From: Treponema sp.
GTDB taxonomy: Bacteria > Spirochaetota > Spirochaetia > Treponematales > Breznakiellaceae
Direction: 5' to 3'
NCBI GenBank assembly: GCA_031266095.1
Contig: JAISBR010000107.1
Location: 1-47,213 of the forward strand
Length of the DNA: 47,213 nt
A program made the position numbers and the translations under genes. The notes below the pieces were generated by a model. That model searched no databases. It saw only the letters and a list, made by a program, of their open reading frames with translations, and had not been told where the DNA came from. Each line of letters begins with the position of its first letter. Position 1 is the stretch's first letter. Below are positions 1 through 8,823 of this stretch, piece after piece.

Positions 1-119
1 GACTATGCGCTACAGCGCATGGTTTTGGAACAAGCTCTTGCGGTTTTTCGGCCGATGGCCTACAAAACCGCGGTTTTTAAAGGAAGCTGTTCCAAAAACT
101 GAAGTTTTGGAACAGCCTC
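1..119 (-). repeat. Dispersed three-hairpin repeat, copy 1 (cut by window edge)
   Basis: This is a partial copy of a ~140-base element made of three consecutive stem-loops. Here the outer arm of the first hairpin is lost at the window edge. The middle hairpin (GCGGTTTTT pairing with AAAACCGC, inner GGCC/GGCC) and the last hairpin (GCTGTTCCAAAA / TTTTGGAACAGC) are intact. Nearly identical copies lie at 27862-28000 (opposite orientation) and 35935-36074, with a variant at 10156-10273. It contains no ORF. The strand is given only as the orientation opposite to the 27862 copy. Confidence 0.9.
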
Positions 120-135
120 GGTTATAAGATTAGTT

Positions 136-207
136 TAGCCCCTAGGAGAATCGAACTCCTCTTTTAAGATTGAGAATCTCATGTCCTAACCGATAGACGA
201 AGGGGCC
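136..207 (-). tRNA. tRNA-Glu (anticodon CTC)
   Basis: On the minus strand this folds as a full cloverleaf. The acceptor is GGCCCCT paired with AGGGGCT (first pair a G-U wobble). The anticodon stem is TGAGA/TCTTA with a seven-base loop TTCTCAA, which places CTC at positions 34-36. The T arm is GAGGAG-TTCGATT-CTCCT and base 73 is A. CTC reads GAG glutamate codons. No CCA is encoded. The 3' end lies 17 bases from the three-hairpin repeat. Confidence 0.93.
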
Positions 208-617
208 AGAATAGGTTCCATTTTCCCCCAAAAATCCAAGCCCGCAATCATATCCGGAGCTCATTGTACTGGAGGCAGCGGCTCCTTACGACACCGCTAA
301 AAAGTGATCTGATGCCAGACTAAACCTAAGTGTAATATATTCATGTTTTCTCCAATGTGTCAAGATATCGATAGCCAGCAATTCCGAATTCAACTATTCC
401 AGAACCCAAAAGAGACCTGATAAATATATAGAGTCTTGTCGGTGTGAAAAAAGGGGCCCTTTCCCCTCTTTAATTTCCCACTGCCACCCAATCCGATCTT
501 TTTGGGTCTCTTTTCGGCCAGGATACCCCTTGAATTGCTGCGGTGTAGCCTCAGGCGCAAAATGCTCAGGGCTACCCCCGGTGACGATTTTCTGCATAAT
601 GGACTTGTTCGGCAAAG

Positions 618-1535
618 TTAAATGACATTACCCTGCGTCCGGTTTTTATACTCCCCCATTGCCAGATACACACCCGCGATTACCAGCGCCGCGCCGATCC
701 ACTGCAAGGGGCTGAGGCGGTCTCCCAGCATAAAGAAGCCGCCGATAACCGTCACTACCGGTATAAGGTTGATGAAGATTGCGCTGACCGACATTCCCAG
801 TACCTCAAGGGAACGGACGTACAAATAGTAACCCAGCGCGGAACAGCAGATACCCAGAAAGAGCAGGTGCAAGATAACCGGCAAATCCGGCTTTCCCCAT
901 CGGTTCAGTTCAAAGAGCGAAAAAGGTAAAAAACAGATAAAGCCCGCGAGCGACTGCCAGAACACGATGTAGATTCTGGAACAGCGGGCAAAGAGGGGGC
1001 GGGTGAGCAGGGAGTAAGCCACCCAGCTCAGCGCCGCGCCGGCCATGTAGACATAACCCAGGAGACTGCCCGACAAGGCAAGGGAAACCCCTGCCACGAG
1101 CCATACCCCGGCGATGGAGATACCGGTCCCCAGCCATTGGCGGGCGCTTATCCGTGCCGGAGGGGGGCCACTGGTACGGGCTATTGAACCGCTGATATGA
1201 TCGGCGATCATGGTAAGCGCCGGAATGGCGCCGATAGCAATAGAAGCCTCCGACGCGCTTACCAGGGAAACGCCGTTATTCTCGCAAAAGAAGTAGAGGG
1301 TAACCCCGATAAAACCCGCGCCGAAAAGCAGAGGGATATCCAGTAACCTGAGTTTTTCTTTCGGAGCGAGTTTTTGTTTTATAAAATAGAGAAAGACCAT
1401 GGCGACGGCAAAACGCAACATACCAAGGGACATTGGCGGGAAAACCACAACCGTAACTTTGATCGAAATGAAGGAAAAGCCCCAAAACAGGACACAGGCG
1501 ATAATTGCCCGCAAAGCCTTATGCCGTTCAGTCAT
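618..1535 (-). CDS. EamA/DMT-family permease
   Basis: This is a 305-residue integral membrane protein of the drug/metabolite transporter superfamily. About ten hydrophobic segments are visible, arranged as two tandem EamA repeats (roughly residues 5-145 and 150-290). The second repeat shows the usual G-x-G-Y-Y-L-Y-V-R and A-L-V-I-A-G-V-Y-L-A patterns. Such proteins export or import small metabolites across the inner membrane; the substrate cannot be told from sequence. It starts 36 bases after the stop of the DUF2974 gene on the same strand, so the two are probably co-transcribed. The Shine-Dalgarno sequence before its ATG is weak. Confidence 0.9.
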   Translation of the reverse strand: MTERHKALRAIIACVLFWGFSFISIKVTVVVFPPMSLGMLRFAVAMVFLYFIKQKLAPKEKLRLLDIPLLFGAGFIGVTLYFFCENNGVSLVSASEASIAIGAIPALTMIADHISGSIARTSGPPPARISARQWLGTGISIAGVWLVAGVSLALSGSLLGYVYMAGAALSWVAYSLLTRPLFARCSRIYIVFWQSLAGFICFLPFSLFELNRWGKPDLPVILHLLFLGICCSALGYYLYVRSLEVLGMSVSAIFINLIPVVTVIGGFFMLGDRLSPLQWIGAALVIAGVYLAMGEYKNRTQGNVI

Positions 1536-1571
1536 ATTTTCATCTTATGGTTTATCGCCGGGGATAACAAT

Positions 1572-2708
1572 CTATTTCCCCGGTTTTCGCGGCGCTTTGT
1601 CTGAGGAGGGCAGCAGGGTTTCAATGTTATTCCGAGCCGCCCGGAGCAGTGCCGCCAGGACTTTACCTATGAGCACCCTTGTTGAGTCATCGATGTTTTT
1701 CAAAGACTGGAGCATGAAGCCCAGTGATTTAACCCAGTCCGAAGTAAGCTCCGGAATGGATTTGGCCTGAGCGGAGATAAGAATTGTATACATAGCCTCG
1801 ATAAACTGTTCGCGGTGTTCACGGTCCAGTCCGTTGATCCACTCTCTTAAGGTTTTATCAACAAAACGGCTCTCCTGGGTTACCCTGTCAAGGCGGACCA
1901 TATCATTATGTGTAACTTCCCATGAATAGAGATCGTGCTGCATAAGGCCGGTTTGGGAACTTCTGATCACCGTATAATCCTCTCCGTGCTCAAGGAGCAT
2001 GCCGATTACCGATGACTGGGGAACAAAGGAATATATGCGATCCCGAATCCGGCGAAAGCCTTCGCTTTCTATAACATGAGAATGAAACCCCGGCGCGTCG
2101 TTGCTATAAACTCTGTTAATACGGCGGCTTGTTTTTCTGTTGCAGAAAGAAGCGGCATAAACCGCCAGGTTCCCGCCCTTGGAATGTCCGCCGAGCCGCA
2201 GGGGGCCTTTGATTTTTTTTGCCATTTTTTCAAGATAGGAGACCGCCTCAAGCTGGGCGGGAACCACGTCGTTGAAGATCATGTTGAAATCTTCCTTCCA
2301 GCCCACGAGATTCGTATCGGTACCCCGGTACGCTATAAAGGAAAAATCATCGCCGGTACTGATGCTGAGTGCGGCGAATTGCTTTTCCTGGGAAATATCG
2401 ATGTGATTGATAAAGCCCTGCAGCTGGCAGTCCTTGAAACGATTTGATCTCGAAAGAGTGCTTATGAATGCGGGATCATCCTTACACACCATATTCCGGC
2501 ACAGGGACGGATCGTGGTTCATCCCTTCAGAGATAATTTCAGCGGCCAGACCAATGCTGATTCGGCCCTTTTCGTCAGGACCGGGTACGATGTCTTCCAG
2601 CGGAAAATATGAAAGCTGGGAAAAGATAATATTATCTACCGGATTGAAAGGCGACCGGGCGAAACTCAAATCCCCCCGCCAGGATAAATAATCGAGTATA
2701 TTAGCCAT
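1572..2708 (-). CDS. DUF2974 (Mbeg1-like) alpha/beta-hydrolase protein
   Basis: The 378-residue protein has a lipase-like alpha/beta hydrolase core. The nucleophile elbow is G-H-S-K-G-G (residues 174-179, Ser176 the likely nucleophile). It is preceded by F-I-A-Y-R-G-T-D (124-131), the standard lipase-class-3 strand with the oxyanion region. This combination is characteristic of DUF2974, found mostly in Firmicutes and spirochaetes and without a settled substrate. No signal peptide is visible, so it is probably cytoplasmic. It is the first gene of a two-gene minus-strand unit with the EamA permease. The C-terminal ~100 residues are charged and helical. Confidence 0.85.
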   Translation of the reverse strand: MANILDYLSWRGDLSFARSPFNPVDNIIFSQLSYFPLEDIVPGPDEKGRISIGLAAEIISEGMNHDPSLCRNMVCKDDPAFISTLSRSNRFKDCQLQGFINHIDISQEKQFAALSISTGDDFSFIAYRGTDTNLVGWKEDFNMIFNDVVPAQLEAVSYLEKMAKKIKGPLRLGGHSKGGNLAVYAASFCNRKTSRRINRVYSNDAPGFHSHVIESEGFRRIRDRIYSFVPQSSVIGMLLEHGEDYTVIRSSQTGLMQHDLYSWEVTHNDMVRLDRVTQESRFVDKTLREWINGLDREHREQFIEAMYTILISAQAKSIPELTSDWVKSLGFMLQSLKNIDDSTRVLIGKVLAALLRAARNNIETLLPSSDKAPRKPGK

Positions 2709-2741
2709 ATTTATAAATTATAGTGCAGAATGGGTGTATGC

Positions 2742-2918
2742 TCAAATTCCCCCGGGAGAGGCGGGAGCAGTATACGTCTTTCGGCGGTTTATACACATAT
2801 TGCTGTCGATACCGATGCCGAATACTCCCAGAGGCGCGCCAGAAGAGCGGTAAAGGCCTTGGTGTAGCGTTTGGTGTACCTCAATGATAGCCCCTTGTGT
2901 GTACATATCTAAGCTCAT
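2742..2918 (-). pseudogene. Short unexplained ORF remnant in the 2709-2975 gap
   Basis: The gap holds a 58-codon minus-strand ORF with no Shine-Dalgarno sequence. A neighbouring frame (about 2785-2880) reads R-Y-T-K-R-Y-T-K-A-F-T-A-L-L-A-R-L-W, loosely like the helix-turn-helix entry of ISL3-type transposases. Neither frame makes a convincing gene. I read the stretch as decayed coding DNA, possibly from an insertion sequence. Nothing else is visible in this gap. Confidence 0.2.
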
Positions 2919-2975
2919 AGAGCCCCCCGTAACACAGCGCTTAAAGTCTCAAAACAACGAAAGACTTTTTACAAT

Positions 2976-4370
2976 CTAAGAGGCCGCCTTGAGCTTTCGC
3001 AGTTCAAACAGTATTAGTACACCGGTACAAAGCACGGCAAGAGTATCCGCTACCGGCGCGGCGGCAACCACTCCCCAGAGGCCCCAGACTTTTCCAAAGA
3101 TGAGCATACAGGGGATGAGGGCGATGCACTGCCGCAGCATGGAGAGAAAGATCGAAATTTTGGGGCGGCCGGTGACCACAAAAAAATTCGCCGATACAAT
3201 CTGGAAGCCGTTGAGGGGCAGGAGAAGGACTATGAGCCGCATGGCCCGGGGGGCGAAGTCCATCATCGCCTGACTGCCCTCAGGAGTAAAGAAGTGGACC
3301 AATCGCACCGGGAACAACTGTACCACCACAAATCCCAGCGTACAGATAATGGTGGCGGCGGCGATGGCCCCCAGGTAGGCCCGGAGTACCCGGTTGAACT
3401 GCTTAGCGCCATAATTGTATCCCAGTATGGGCTGCGCTCCCTGGTTGATACCGAACACCGGCATGAGGATCAGCATCGTGATTGAGCCGTTGATGTTCAT
3501 CCCCGAAAGGGCAATGTCGCCGCCGTTGACGACTCCCAAGGCTTCCGCGCCGTACCAGCCCATACTCGTATTGTACAAGAGCTGCACCGCCGACATTAGA
3601 AACTGTAGCAGAAACTGGGCGGAGCCAAAAGCCATGATCTGGGCGGTAATGGCGGAAGAAGGTTTGAACGAACGCAGCCTGAGTTTTATCACGGTCTTTT
3701 TGCCATGGCTGAAATTGAGTATCCAGATGGCCGACACAAATTGGGAAATGATAGTCGCCCAGGCGGCGCCCTCAACGCCCCAGTGGAAAATAAAAATGAA
3801 AATCGGATCCAGGATCACGTTCAACACGGCGCCCAGGATCATGCTGATCATGGTGACGGCGGGGAAGCCTTGCGCCCTGGTACAGTGGGAGAAGCCAAAG
3901 CCCAGCATGAAAAAAGGGAAACCGTAAAGAATGATTCTGAAATAATTACGGGCGTATCCCAGCGCCTCACTGCCGTCCTGAGCGCCCAGCAGGGACAGGA
4001 TAGGATCCAGGAAGATCAGGCCCGCGGCGGTTAGTAAAATGCCGGTACCGCAGAGCAGGAAGAAGCAGTGGTTCAGGGCGTTCTCCGCCTCCTCTCTCCG
4101 GCCCTGGCCCAAGCGCATAGAGATCATATTGGCGGCGCCGATACCAAAGAGCATGGCGAAGGCCATAGTAATAGTCATCAGCGGCAATACCAGCGAAAGG
4201 CCGCCCAGAGCTATCTCGTTCACACCCTGCCCGACAAAGATCCGATCAACAATATTGTAGAGGGCATTGACCAGCATCCCTGTTATAGCGGGTATAGAAA
4301 AATGGAACAGCAGTTTACTTATCGGTTCGGTTCCCAGGCGGCCGGCGGCATCTTTATTTGTTTTAGACAT
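2976..4370 (-). CDS. MATE-family efflux transporter (first of two)
   Basis: This 464-residue polytopic membrane protein has twelve hydrophobic segments in two MatE halves. The N-terminus reads G-T-E-P-I-S-K-L-L-F-H-F-S-I-P-A followed by A-L-Y-N-I-V-D-R-I-F-V-G, a hallmark of the bacterial MATE/DinF-NorM-like class (D35-equivalent region intact). The second half contains G-I-N-Q-G-A-Q-P-I-L-G-Y-N-Y-G-A, the conserved MATE loop. It is expected to export cationic compounds using a sodium or proton gradient. It stands alone between a decayed gap and a transposase remnant, and is only distantly similar to the second MATE gene at 22398. Confidence 0.92.
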   Translation of the reverse strand: MSKTNKDAAGRLGTEPISKLLFHFSIPAITGMLVNALYNIVDRIFVGQGVNEIALGGLSLVLPLMTITMAFAMLFGIGAANMISMRLGQGRREEAENALNHCFFLLCGTGILLTAAGLIFLDPILSLLGAQDGSEALGYARNYFRIILYGFPFFMLGFGFSHCTRAQGFPAVTMISMILGAVLNVILDPIFIFIFHWGVEGAAWATIISQFVSAIWILNFSHGKKTVIKLRLRSFKPSSAITAQIMAFGSAQFLLQFLMSAVQLLYNTSMGWYGAEALGVVNGGDIALSGMNINGSITMLILMPVFGINQGAQPILGYNYGAKQFNRVLRAYLGAIAAATIICTLGFVVVQLFPVRLVHFFTPEGSQAMMDFAPRAMRLIVLLLPLNGFQIVSANFFVVTGRPKISIFLSMLRQCIALIPCMLIFGKVWGLWGVVAAAPVADTLAVLCTGVLILFELRKLKAAS

Positions 4371-4435
4371 TTTGTTAGTCTCTCATGTGAGCTTTTCTTT
4401 GTAAAGTAGGCTGTGCTATACTGCAGGGCATCGGC

Positions 4436-4714
4436 GTTTACTCTGAGAACAATGTCTGATACAGGAAATCCGAATCCAGGGTGGCATGCGGCGTTTGGCG
4501 CTCACCCGTTTCTTCTCCATCCTTATCTTCCTCAGCCGTATAATGTCATCTTCCTCTGGGCACTGTATTCGCCTCATCCCGCCACGACCGTCGTCAGCCC
4601 GATTACCAGCGCGTCAATCAGCTTGTGCAGCAGATGCCCCGATTGCCCCCGCCCGTCAGTTATGCCGCCCAGGCTTTCTTTCAGCCGGTCCGCTGCTTCC
4701 TTCGTGATCTCCAT
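4436..4714 (-). pseudogene. ISAs1-family transposase N-terminal remnant
   Basis: An ATG at 4714 behind a good AGAGGAGG ribosome site opens a 46-codon frame. It reads K-E-S-L-G-G-I-T-D-G-R then H-L-L-H-K-L-I-D-A-L-V-I-G-L-T-T-V-V-A-G, the DDE_Tnp_1-associated N-terminus of ISAs1 transposases (D-x-R...H-x-L-x-D-x-L). The frame stops at 4574. After a frame change it continues as L-D-S-D-F-L-Y-Q-T-L-F-S-E near 4440, matching the next ISAs1 block (P-S-x-D-T-F-x-R-V-F). The catalytic DDE part is absent. This is a decayed insertion-sequence fragment. Confidence 0.6.
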
Positions 4715-4793
4715 GGGTTCCCTCCTCTGGGTTCTCCATTGTATCACAGCTTTGGGGGTAAATGACGTTGCCCTGTACTATCTTGATAACCTG

Positions 4794-4822
4794 TGGACAA
4801 GAATCCGCACTTTTGGTATACT
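4794..4822 (+). promoter_or_regulatory. Sigma-70 promoter of tRNA-Cys
   Basis: TGGACA at 4794-4799 and TATACT at 4817-4822 are separated by 17 bases. The predicted start near 4829 gives a short 5' leader before the tRNA at 4854. This is inferred from consensus match and position only. Confidence 0.55.
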
Positions 4823-4853
4823 GATTATAAGAACCTGAGAAGGGTTTTTGTTT

Positions 4854-4925
4854 GGCGCCGTGCCCAAGTGGTAAGGGAGTGGTCTGCAAAACCATTATGC
4901 ATCAGTTCGATTCTGATCGGCGCCT
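4854..4925 (+). tRNA. tRNA-Cys (anticodon GCA)
   Basis: The acceptor GGCGCCG pairs perfectly with CGGCGCC. The anticodon stem is GTGGT/ACCAT with loop CTGCAAA, giving GCA. The T arm is ATCAG-TTCGATT-CTGAT, and the discriminator base 73 is T, as required for cysteine tRNAs. CCA is not encoded. Its 3' end is only seven bases before the ATG of the CNNM/CBS gene, leaving no room for a separate promoter or terminator. The two are therefore probably on one transcript that is cut at the tRNA. Confidence 0.95.
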
Positions 4926-4932
4926 GGTTTAG

Positions 4933-6276
4933 ATGGATAATTCTGATTCGTATTTAGTCCTTGTAGCCTCTCTCCTGGCGTTGCTTTGTTTTTCTGCTTT
5001 CTTTTCCGCCAGTGAAACGGCTTTTTCTTCCCTCAATCGGATCAAACTGAAGAATATGGCGGTGAAAAACCGGCGGGCCAGGCTTGCCCTTAAACTGCTG
5101 GACATCTATGATAAGCTCCTCTCCTCGGTGCTCATCGGTAACAATATCGTCAATATCACCTCTTCGGCCCTGGCAACGGTACTTTTTGTGGACTTTTTCG
5201 GCGCCAAGGGGGTAACTATCACCACCATCGTTATGACCCTGACGGTACTGGTGTTCGGCGAGATTTCGCCTAAGACGCTGGCAAAGGAATCACCGGAACT
5301 GACCGCGCTCAGACTAGCGCCGCTGCTTCGTTTTTTCATCTTTATTTTTACCCCCCTTAACTACTTGGCTGGCGTGTGGAAAAAACTTATAGTAAAGCTA
5401 TTCCCCGCCCGGGGGGATCGCTCGGTCACCGAGGGCGAGCTGTTGACTTTTGTGGAAGAGGTCAGGCAGGAAGGGGGTATTAATAAACAGGAAGAAGAGA
5501 TGATTCGCCAGGTGATCGAATTTGACGATCTAACGGCCGGTGAAATATTTACTCCCCGAATCGATGTAGCAGCGATAGCGGAGAATGACACCATTGAAGA
5601 AATCGACCGTAAGTTCGCTGAAACCGGCTTTTCCCGTCTGCCGGTTTATCAGGGCAATATTGATAATATAACCGGAGTCATCTTACTTAAAGATTTTTAC
5701 CATGTGGCGATGAAAGGTGGAAAGACAACGGCGGAAATTGTGAAGCCCGTGATCTTTGTTACCAAGACAATTAAGATTTCAAAACTCCTGCGGACTTTAC
5801 AGCAAAAACAGGCGCACCTTGCGGTACTGGTGGATGAGTTCGGCGGTACTCTGGGGATTGTTACCATTGAGGATATTGTTGAAGAACTGGTAGGTGAAAT
5901 CTGGGATGAGCATGACAAAGTGGTGGAGCCGATTAAGAAGACCGAGGACGGAAGTTTTATAGTGACGGGTAACGCTAATCTCCAGGATATACTTAAATGT
6001 ATCGAAAACGGCAGAGATGATGAACCTGGCAGCGGTGAAACCGGCGGCGATGGTTTCATCGGTGAGATTCCCAATACTACTGTGGGAAATTGGGTTATGG
6101 AAAACCTGGGCGGGGTACCCCGTAGCGGCGAACAGTTTGTATGGCGTAACCTGCAAATTTATGTATCCAGGGTGCTGCGGCACCGCGTTATGGAAGCGGT
6201 GATTAACGTAATTAACAATACTGAGGACTGTGGGCAAAGCCCGGCGGATGAGGGAGATGTGTATGGAAAAAAATGA
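4933..6276 (+). CDS. CNNM/CBS/CorC_HlyC membrane protein (hemolysin family)
   Basis: The 447-residue protein has an N-terminal CNNM transmembrane domain (residues ~5-190). This carries the A-F-F-S-A-S-E-T-A-F-S-S-L-N-R motif and the G-E-I-S-P-K-T-L-A-K motif near residue 110. A CBS-domain pair follows (~205-330, beginning at F-T-P-R-I-D), then a C-terminal CorC/HlyC transporter-associated domain (~350-430). The family is linked to magnesium and other divalent-cation transport; the older hemolysin label is historical. It directly follows tRNA-Cys and overlaps the DUF362 gene by 14 bases, suggesting translational coupling. Confidence 0.93.
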   Translation: MDNSDSYLVLVASLLALLCFSAFFSASETAFSSLNRIKLKNMAVKNRRARLALKLLDIYDKLLSSVLIGNNIVNITSSALATVLFVDFFGAKGVTITTIVMTLTVLVFGEISPKTLAKESPELTALRLAPLLRFFIFIFTPLNYLAGVWKKLIVKLFPARGDRSVTEGELLTFVEEVRQEGGINKQEEEMIRQVIEFDDLTAGEIFTPRIDVAAIAENDTIEEIDRKFAETGFSRLPVYQGNIDNITGVILLKDFYHVAMKGGKTTAEIVKPVIFVTKTIKISKLLRTLQQKQAHLAVLVDEFGGTLGIVTIEDIVEELVGEIWDEHDKVVEPIKKTEDGSFIVTGNANLQDILKCIENGRDDEPGSGETGGDGFIGEIPNTTVGNWVMENLGGVPRSGEQFVWRNLQIYVSRVLRHRVMEAVINVINNTEDCGQSPADEGDVYGKK

Positions 6277-7354
6277 GATTCTGGTTACTTACGGCGACGA
6301 TATTGCGGCTATGGCGATCCGTCTCGCGGAAGAAGCAGATCTTGCCGGCCTTATCGGGGACCGGGGTAAACGGATAGGGCTTAAGCCCAATCTGGTTGTT
6401 TCCCGGCCGGCCTCAGGCGGGGCCACTACCCATCCGGAGATCGCGGCGGGGCTTATCGCCTATCTCAGGAAAACCGGCTTTACCAATATTGTTATTCTTG
6501 AAGGCTCCTGGGCCGGGGATTCCACCGACAGGGCGTTTAGCGTCTGCGGTTACCGACAGCTCGCCCGGAAGGCCGGAGTTACGCTTATCGATACCAAGTC
6601 CGACAAAACACGGGTCTGTGACTGCAAAGGTATGAAAATCGAAATCTGCGAAAGTGCCCTGACCATGGATTTTATGATCAATCTGCCGGTGATGAAGGGC
6701 CATTGCCAGACCCTGCTCACCTGCGCCCTCAAGAACAACAAGGGTATCATCCCTGACCGGGAAAAATGCCGTTTCCACAGCTTGGGCCTGACCAAGCCGA
6801 TTGCCCACCTCAATACCGCGGTTCGCAATGACTTCATCGTGGTTGACGGGATCTGCGGCGACCTTGATTTTGAGGAAGGAGGCAGCCCGGTTTACGCGGG
6901 CCGTATGTTCGCCGCCAAAGACCCGGTGCTCTGCGACGCCTGGGCCGCCGCCCAGATGGGCTATGTACTTGCGGATATTCCCTACATCGGCTTAGCGGAA
7001 AGGCTTGGTGTAGGAAGCTCTGATCTGCGCAATGCCAGGGTACGGCAATTGAACAGCGGCAGATCGGGTTCATCCGGCCCGGCCATGCCCGGCGGCAAGG
7101 TTCGACCGCTTGCGGCCCACGTTATCGAGGACAAGGCTTGCAGCGCCTGTTACGCGGCTCTGATATTCGCCCTGTCCCGCATGAGCCGGAATGAGCTTGG
7201 CCGGCTTAAGGAAAAGGTCTGTGTTGGTCAGGGCTTCCGGCAAAAGCGGGGAAACATTGGGGTGGGGCAATGTACCTTCGGATTCAGCGCCTCCTGTCCC
7301 GGCTGCCCTCCCTCAGGCGCGGACATACTCGCTTTTTTGCGCAGGTACGTTTGA
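6263..7354 (+). CDS. DUF362 domain protein
   Basis: I chose the ATG at 6263 because it follows the ribosome site GAGGGAG. An upstream in-frame start at 6230 lies deeper inside the preceding gene. The 363-residue product matches DUF362: K-P-N-L-V near residue 39, P-E-I-A-A-G-L-I, V-I-L-E-G-S-W, then a lysine and asparagine-rich A-L-K-N-N-K-G-I-I-P patch. DUF362 proteins often sit beside ferredoxins or corrinoid enzymes, but their chemistry is not settled. The C-terminal third has several cysteines (C-S-A-C, G-Q-C, C-P-G-C-P-P-S-G) that could bind metal, without the regular spacing of a 4Fe-4S ferredoxin. Confidence 0.85.
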   Translation: MEKNEILVTYGDDIAAMAIRLAEEADLAGLIGDRGKRIGLKPNLVVSRPASGGATTHPEIAAGLIAYLRKTGFTNIVILEGSWAGDSTDRAFSVCGYRQLARKAGVTLIDTKSDKTRVCDCKGMKIEICESALTMDFMINLPVMKGHCQTLLTCALKNNKGIIPDREKCRFHSLGLTKPIAHLNTAVRNDFIVVDGICGDLDFEEGGSPVYAGRMFAAKDPVLCDAWAAAQMGYVLADIPYIGLAERLGVGSSDLRNARVRQLNSGRSGSSGPAMPGGKVRPLAAHVIEDKACSACYAALIFALSRMSRNELGRLKEKVCVGQGFRQKRGNIGVGQCTFGFSASCPGCPPSGADILAFLRRYV

Positions 7355-7370
7355 AGCGGACCGGGTGAGC

Positions 7371-7841
7371 ATGACAAAAACCAACACGATGCGGCTTTTA
7401 AGCGCCGCCGGCGTCAGCTATATTGTCAAGGAATATCCGGTAGATGAATCGGATCTTTCGGCGGTGCACGCGGCGAAATTTCTGGACATACCGGCTGAAC
7501 AGGTCTTCAAAACCCTGGTACTGCGGGGCGCTTCAGGCGCGTATATCGTGTGCTGCGTTTCCGCCGCCGCGGAATTGGACCTGAAAAAGACCGCCAAAGC
7601 GGCAGGTGAAAAAAGTGTCGCCCTTATCCCGGTGAAGGATCTGTATCCTCTTACCGGTTATGTCCGGGGTGGATGTTCCCCGATCGGCATGAAAAAAAAG
7701 TTTCCCACCTTCATTGATGAGACCGCCCAACTTTTCGACACCATCGGGATCAGCGCCGGAGAACGGGGCCTACAGGTTGTTCTTGCCCCGGCCGACCTTG
7801 CCGCTTTTATCCCCGCCCAATTCGCGGACCTTACGCTGTGA
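7371..7841 (+). CDS. ybaK: YbaK/EbsC-type Cys-tRNA(Pro) deacylase
   Basis: The 156-residue protein begins at the ATG at 7371; the longer open frame upstream overlaps the DUF362 gene. It shows the YbaK family blocks: the N-terminal N-T-M-R-L-L-S-A-A-G-V, then Q-V-F-K-T-L-V-L-R-G with the key lysine, then A-E-L-D-L-K-K, and G-G-C-S-P-I-G-M-K-K-K-F-P-T-F-I-D, the conserved glycine-rich active-site loop. These enzymes hydrolyse cysteine mischarged onto proline tRNA. It lies 16 bases after the DUF362 stop, in the same probable operon that begins with tRNA-Cys. Confidence 0.93.
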   Translation: MTKTNTMRLLSAAGVSYIVKEYPVDESDLSAVHAAKFLDIPAEQVFKTLVLRGASGAYIVCCVSAAAELDLKKTAKAAGEKSVALIPVKDLYPLTGYVRGGCSPIGMKKKFPTFIDETAQLFDTIGISAGERGLQVVLAPADLAAFIPAQFADLTL

Positions 7842-7982
7842 GGTGTTTTTGGACTCTTGTTCCCTCAAGTCTCTCGACGGATTCGTTTGCGGTATTTACA
7901 GCGAGGCCACTATTTTCAGCATTTCCTTAAGGGGTTAAGGCTTTACATCGGCTTGTATGATATGGGCAGACGCCGAAACAAG

Positions 7983-8287
7983 CTATCCCAATTTTTAATC
8001 GGTATTTTCTGGACATGGTAAAGTACTGACGGGTGTATGAGTAACGCGCCGCCGGCACCGGAAGCAGTAGGAACGAATCCCATCGATCGGGGAAAAATGG
8101 CAGCAGACGCCCTATGCTCGGAGACGGAGTACTGTTATCCCTGGTGGTAACCGGAGCTAACCGGCACGAGGTATCCCGGCTTGCAACCTTGCTGGATACC
8201 GTCATCATTGAATGCCCGGATATTCGGCATCTGTGCCTTGAGAAAGGGTACACCGGCGAACCGGCATTGGAAGTTTCGGATCCCTGA
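7983..8287 (+). pseudogene. IS5-family transposase remnant
   Basis: Read with interruptions, this stretch encodes a recognisable IS5 transposase core. First comes S-T-D-G-C-M-S-N-A-P, just after an in-frame stop at 8019 where IS5 proteins carry W-Q-S-x-D-G. Then N-P-I-D-R-G leads into K-N-G-S-R-R-P-M-L across a one-base deletion near 8090. The frame beginning at 8093 then reads L-S-L-V-V-T-G-A-N-R-H-E-V and H-L-C-L-E-K-G-Y-T-G-E-P, ending at a stop at 8285. Both ends are missing and no inverted repeats were found. It fills most of the gap between the YbaK gene and the DUF3842 gene. Confidence 0.75.
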
Positions 8288-8288
8288 A

Positions 8289-8723
8289 TCAACAACCGCG
8301 CGGCATCGCTTGCAGGCGTTCACGGTAGTATTCTATCGCCCGCTCGCATTGTTTCACCAGGGGCTGCTGTTCAATTCCGGCAAGGAAAAAATGGTTGTTT
8401 TGCAGGGGGAGGAGTATCCGTTCCCCCGGCGCGGTGAGGATCGCTTCGGCCATCACCGCCGTAAGTTCCCCCATCATGCTGTTGGCAATGACAATGCCTA
8501 TCGGTCCCATGATAAAATCGCCTAACGCGGCGGAAACCCGAATAGCGTTTTCACCGGCGGCGCCCCGCTGGGCTCCCGCCTTAATCATCCGTTCGGCCGC
8601 CACCGCGTTGGTTCCCAGAGCGATAATCTCCCGGCCAGGATCATCGATCTCCCGAAGCCTGTTGATGATCTGTACGCCGATGCCGCCGCCCATACCGTCA
8701 ATAACAACTACCCTGTGCTTCAT
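8289..8723 (-). CDS. DUF3842 family protein
   Basis: The 144-residue protein begins M-K-H-R-V-V-V-I-D-G-M-G-G-G-I-G, a Rossmann-like glycine-rich nucleotide-binding start diagnostic of DUF3842. This family is small, common in clostridia and spirochaetes, and of unknown function. Further conserved blocks are I-A-L-G-T-N-A-V-A and A-N-S-M-M-G-E-L-T. Two other in-frame starts exist upstream (8735 and 8762). None has a good ribosome site; I chose 8723 because the fold starts there. Its 3' end lies two bases from the end of the IS5 remnant, so the insertion probably came to rest right behind this gene. Confidence 0.8.
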   Translation of the reverse strand: MKHRVVVIDGMGGGIGVQIINRLREIDDPGREIIALGTNAVAAERMIKAGAQRGAAGENAIRVSAALGDFIMGPIGIVIANSMMGELTAVMAEAILTAPGERILLPLQNNHFFLAGIEQQPLVKQCERAIEYYRERLQAMPRGC

Positions 8724-8823
8724 GCCAGTAATCATACCGGGTTTATTGTCCGGCGGCAACACTGATTTTTACCCTCGACAATTTAAGTGTTATCCAGGAT
8801 AATCTTACTAGTAAGGAAAAACC

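Noticed and set aside
394..615. 73-codon frame directly after the EamA gene
   Set aside because: It starts with TTG without a ribosome site and has no recognisable domain. It is probably chance; the 208-393 gap beside it also holds nothing I can support.
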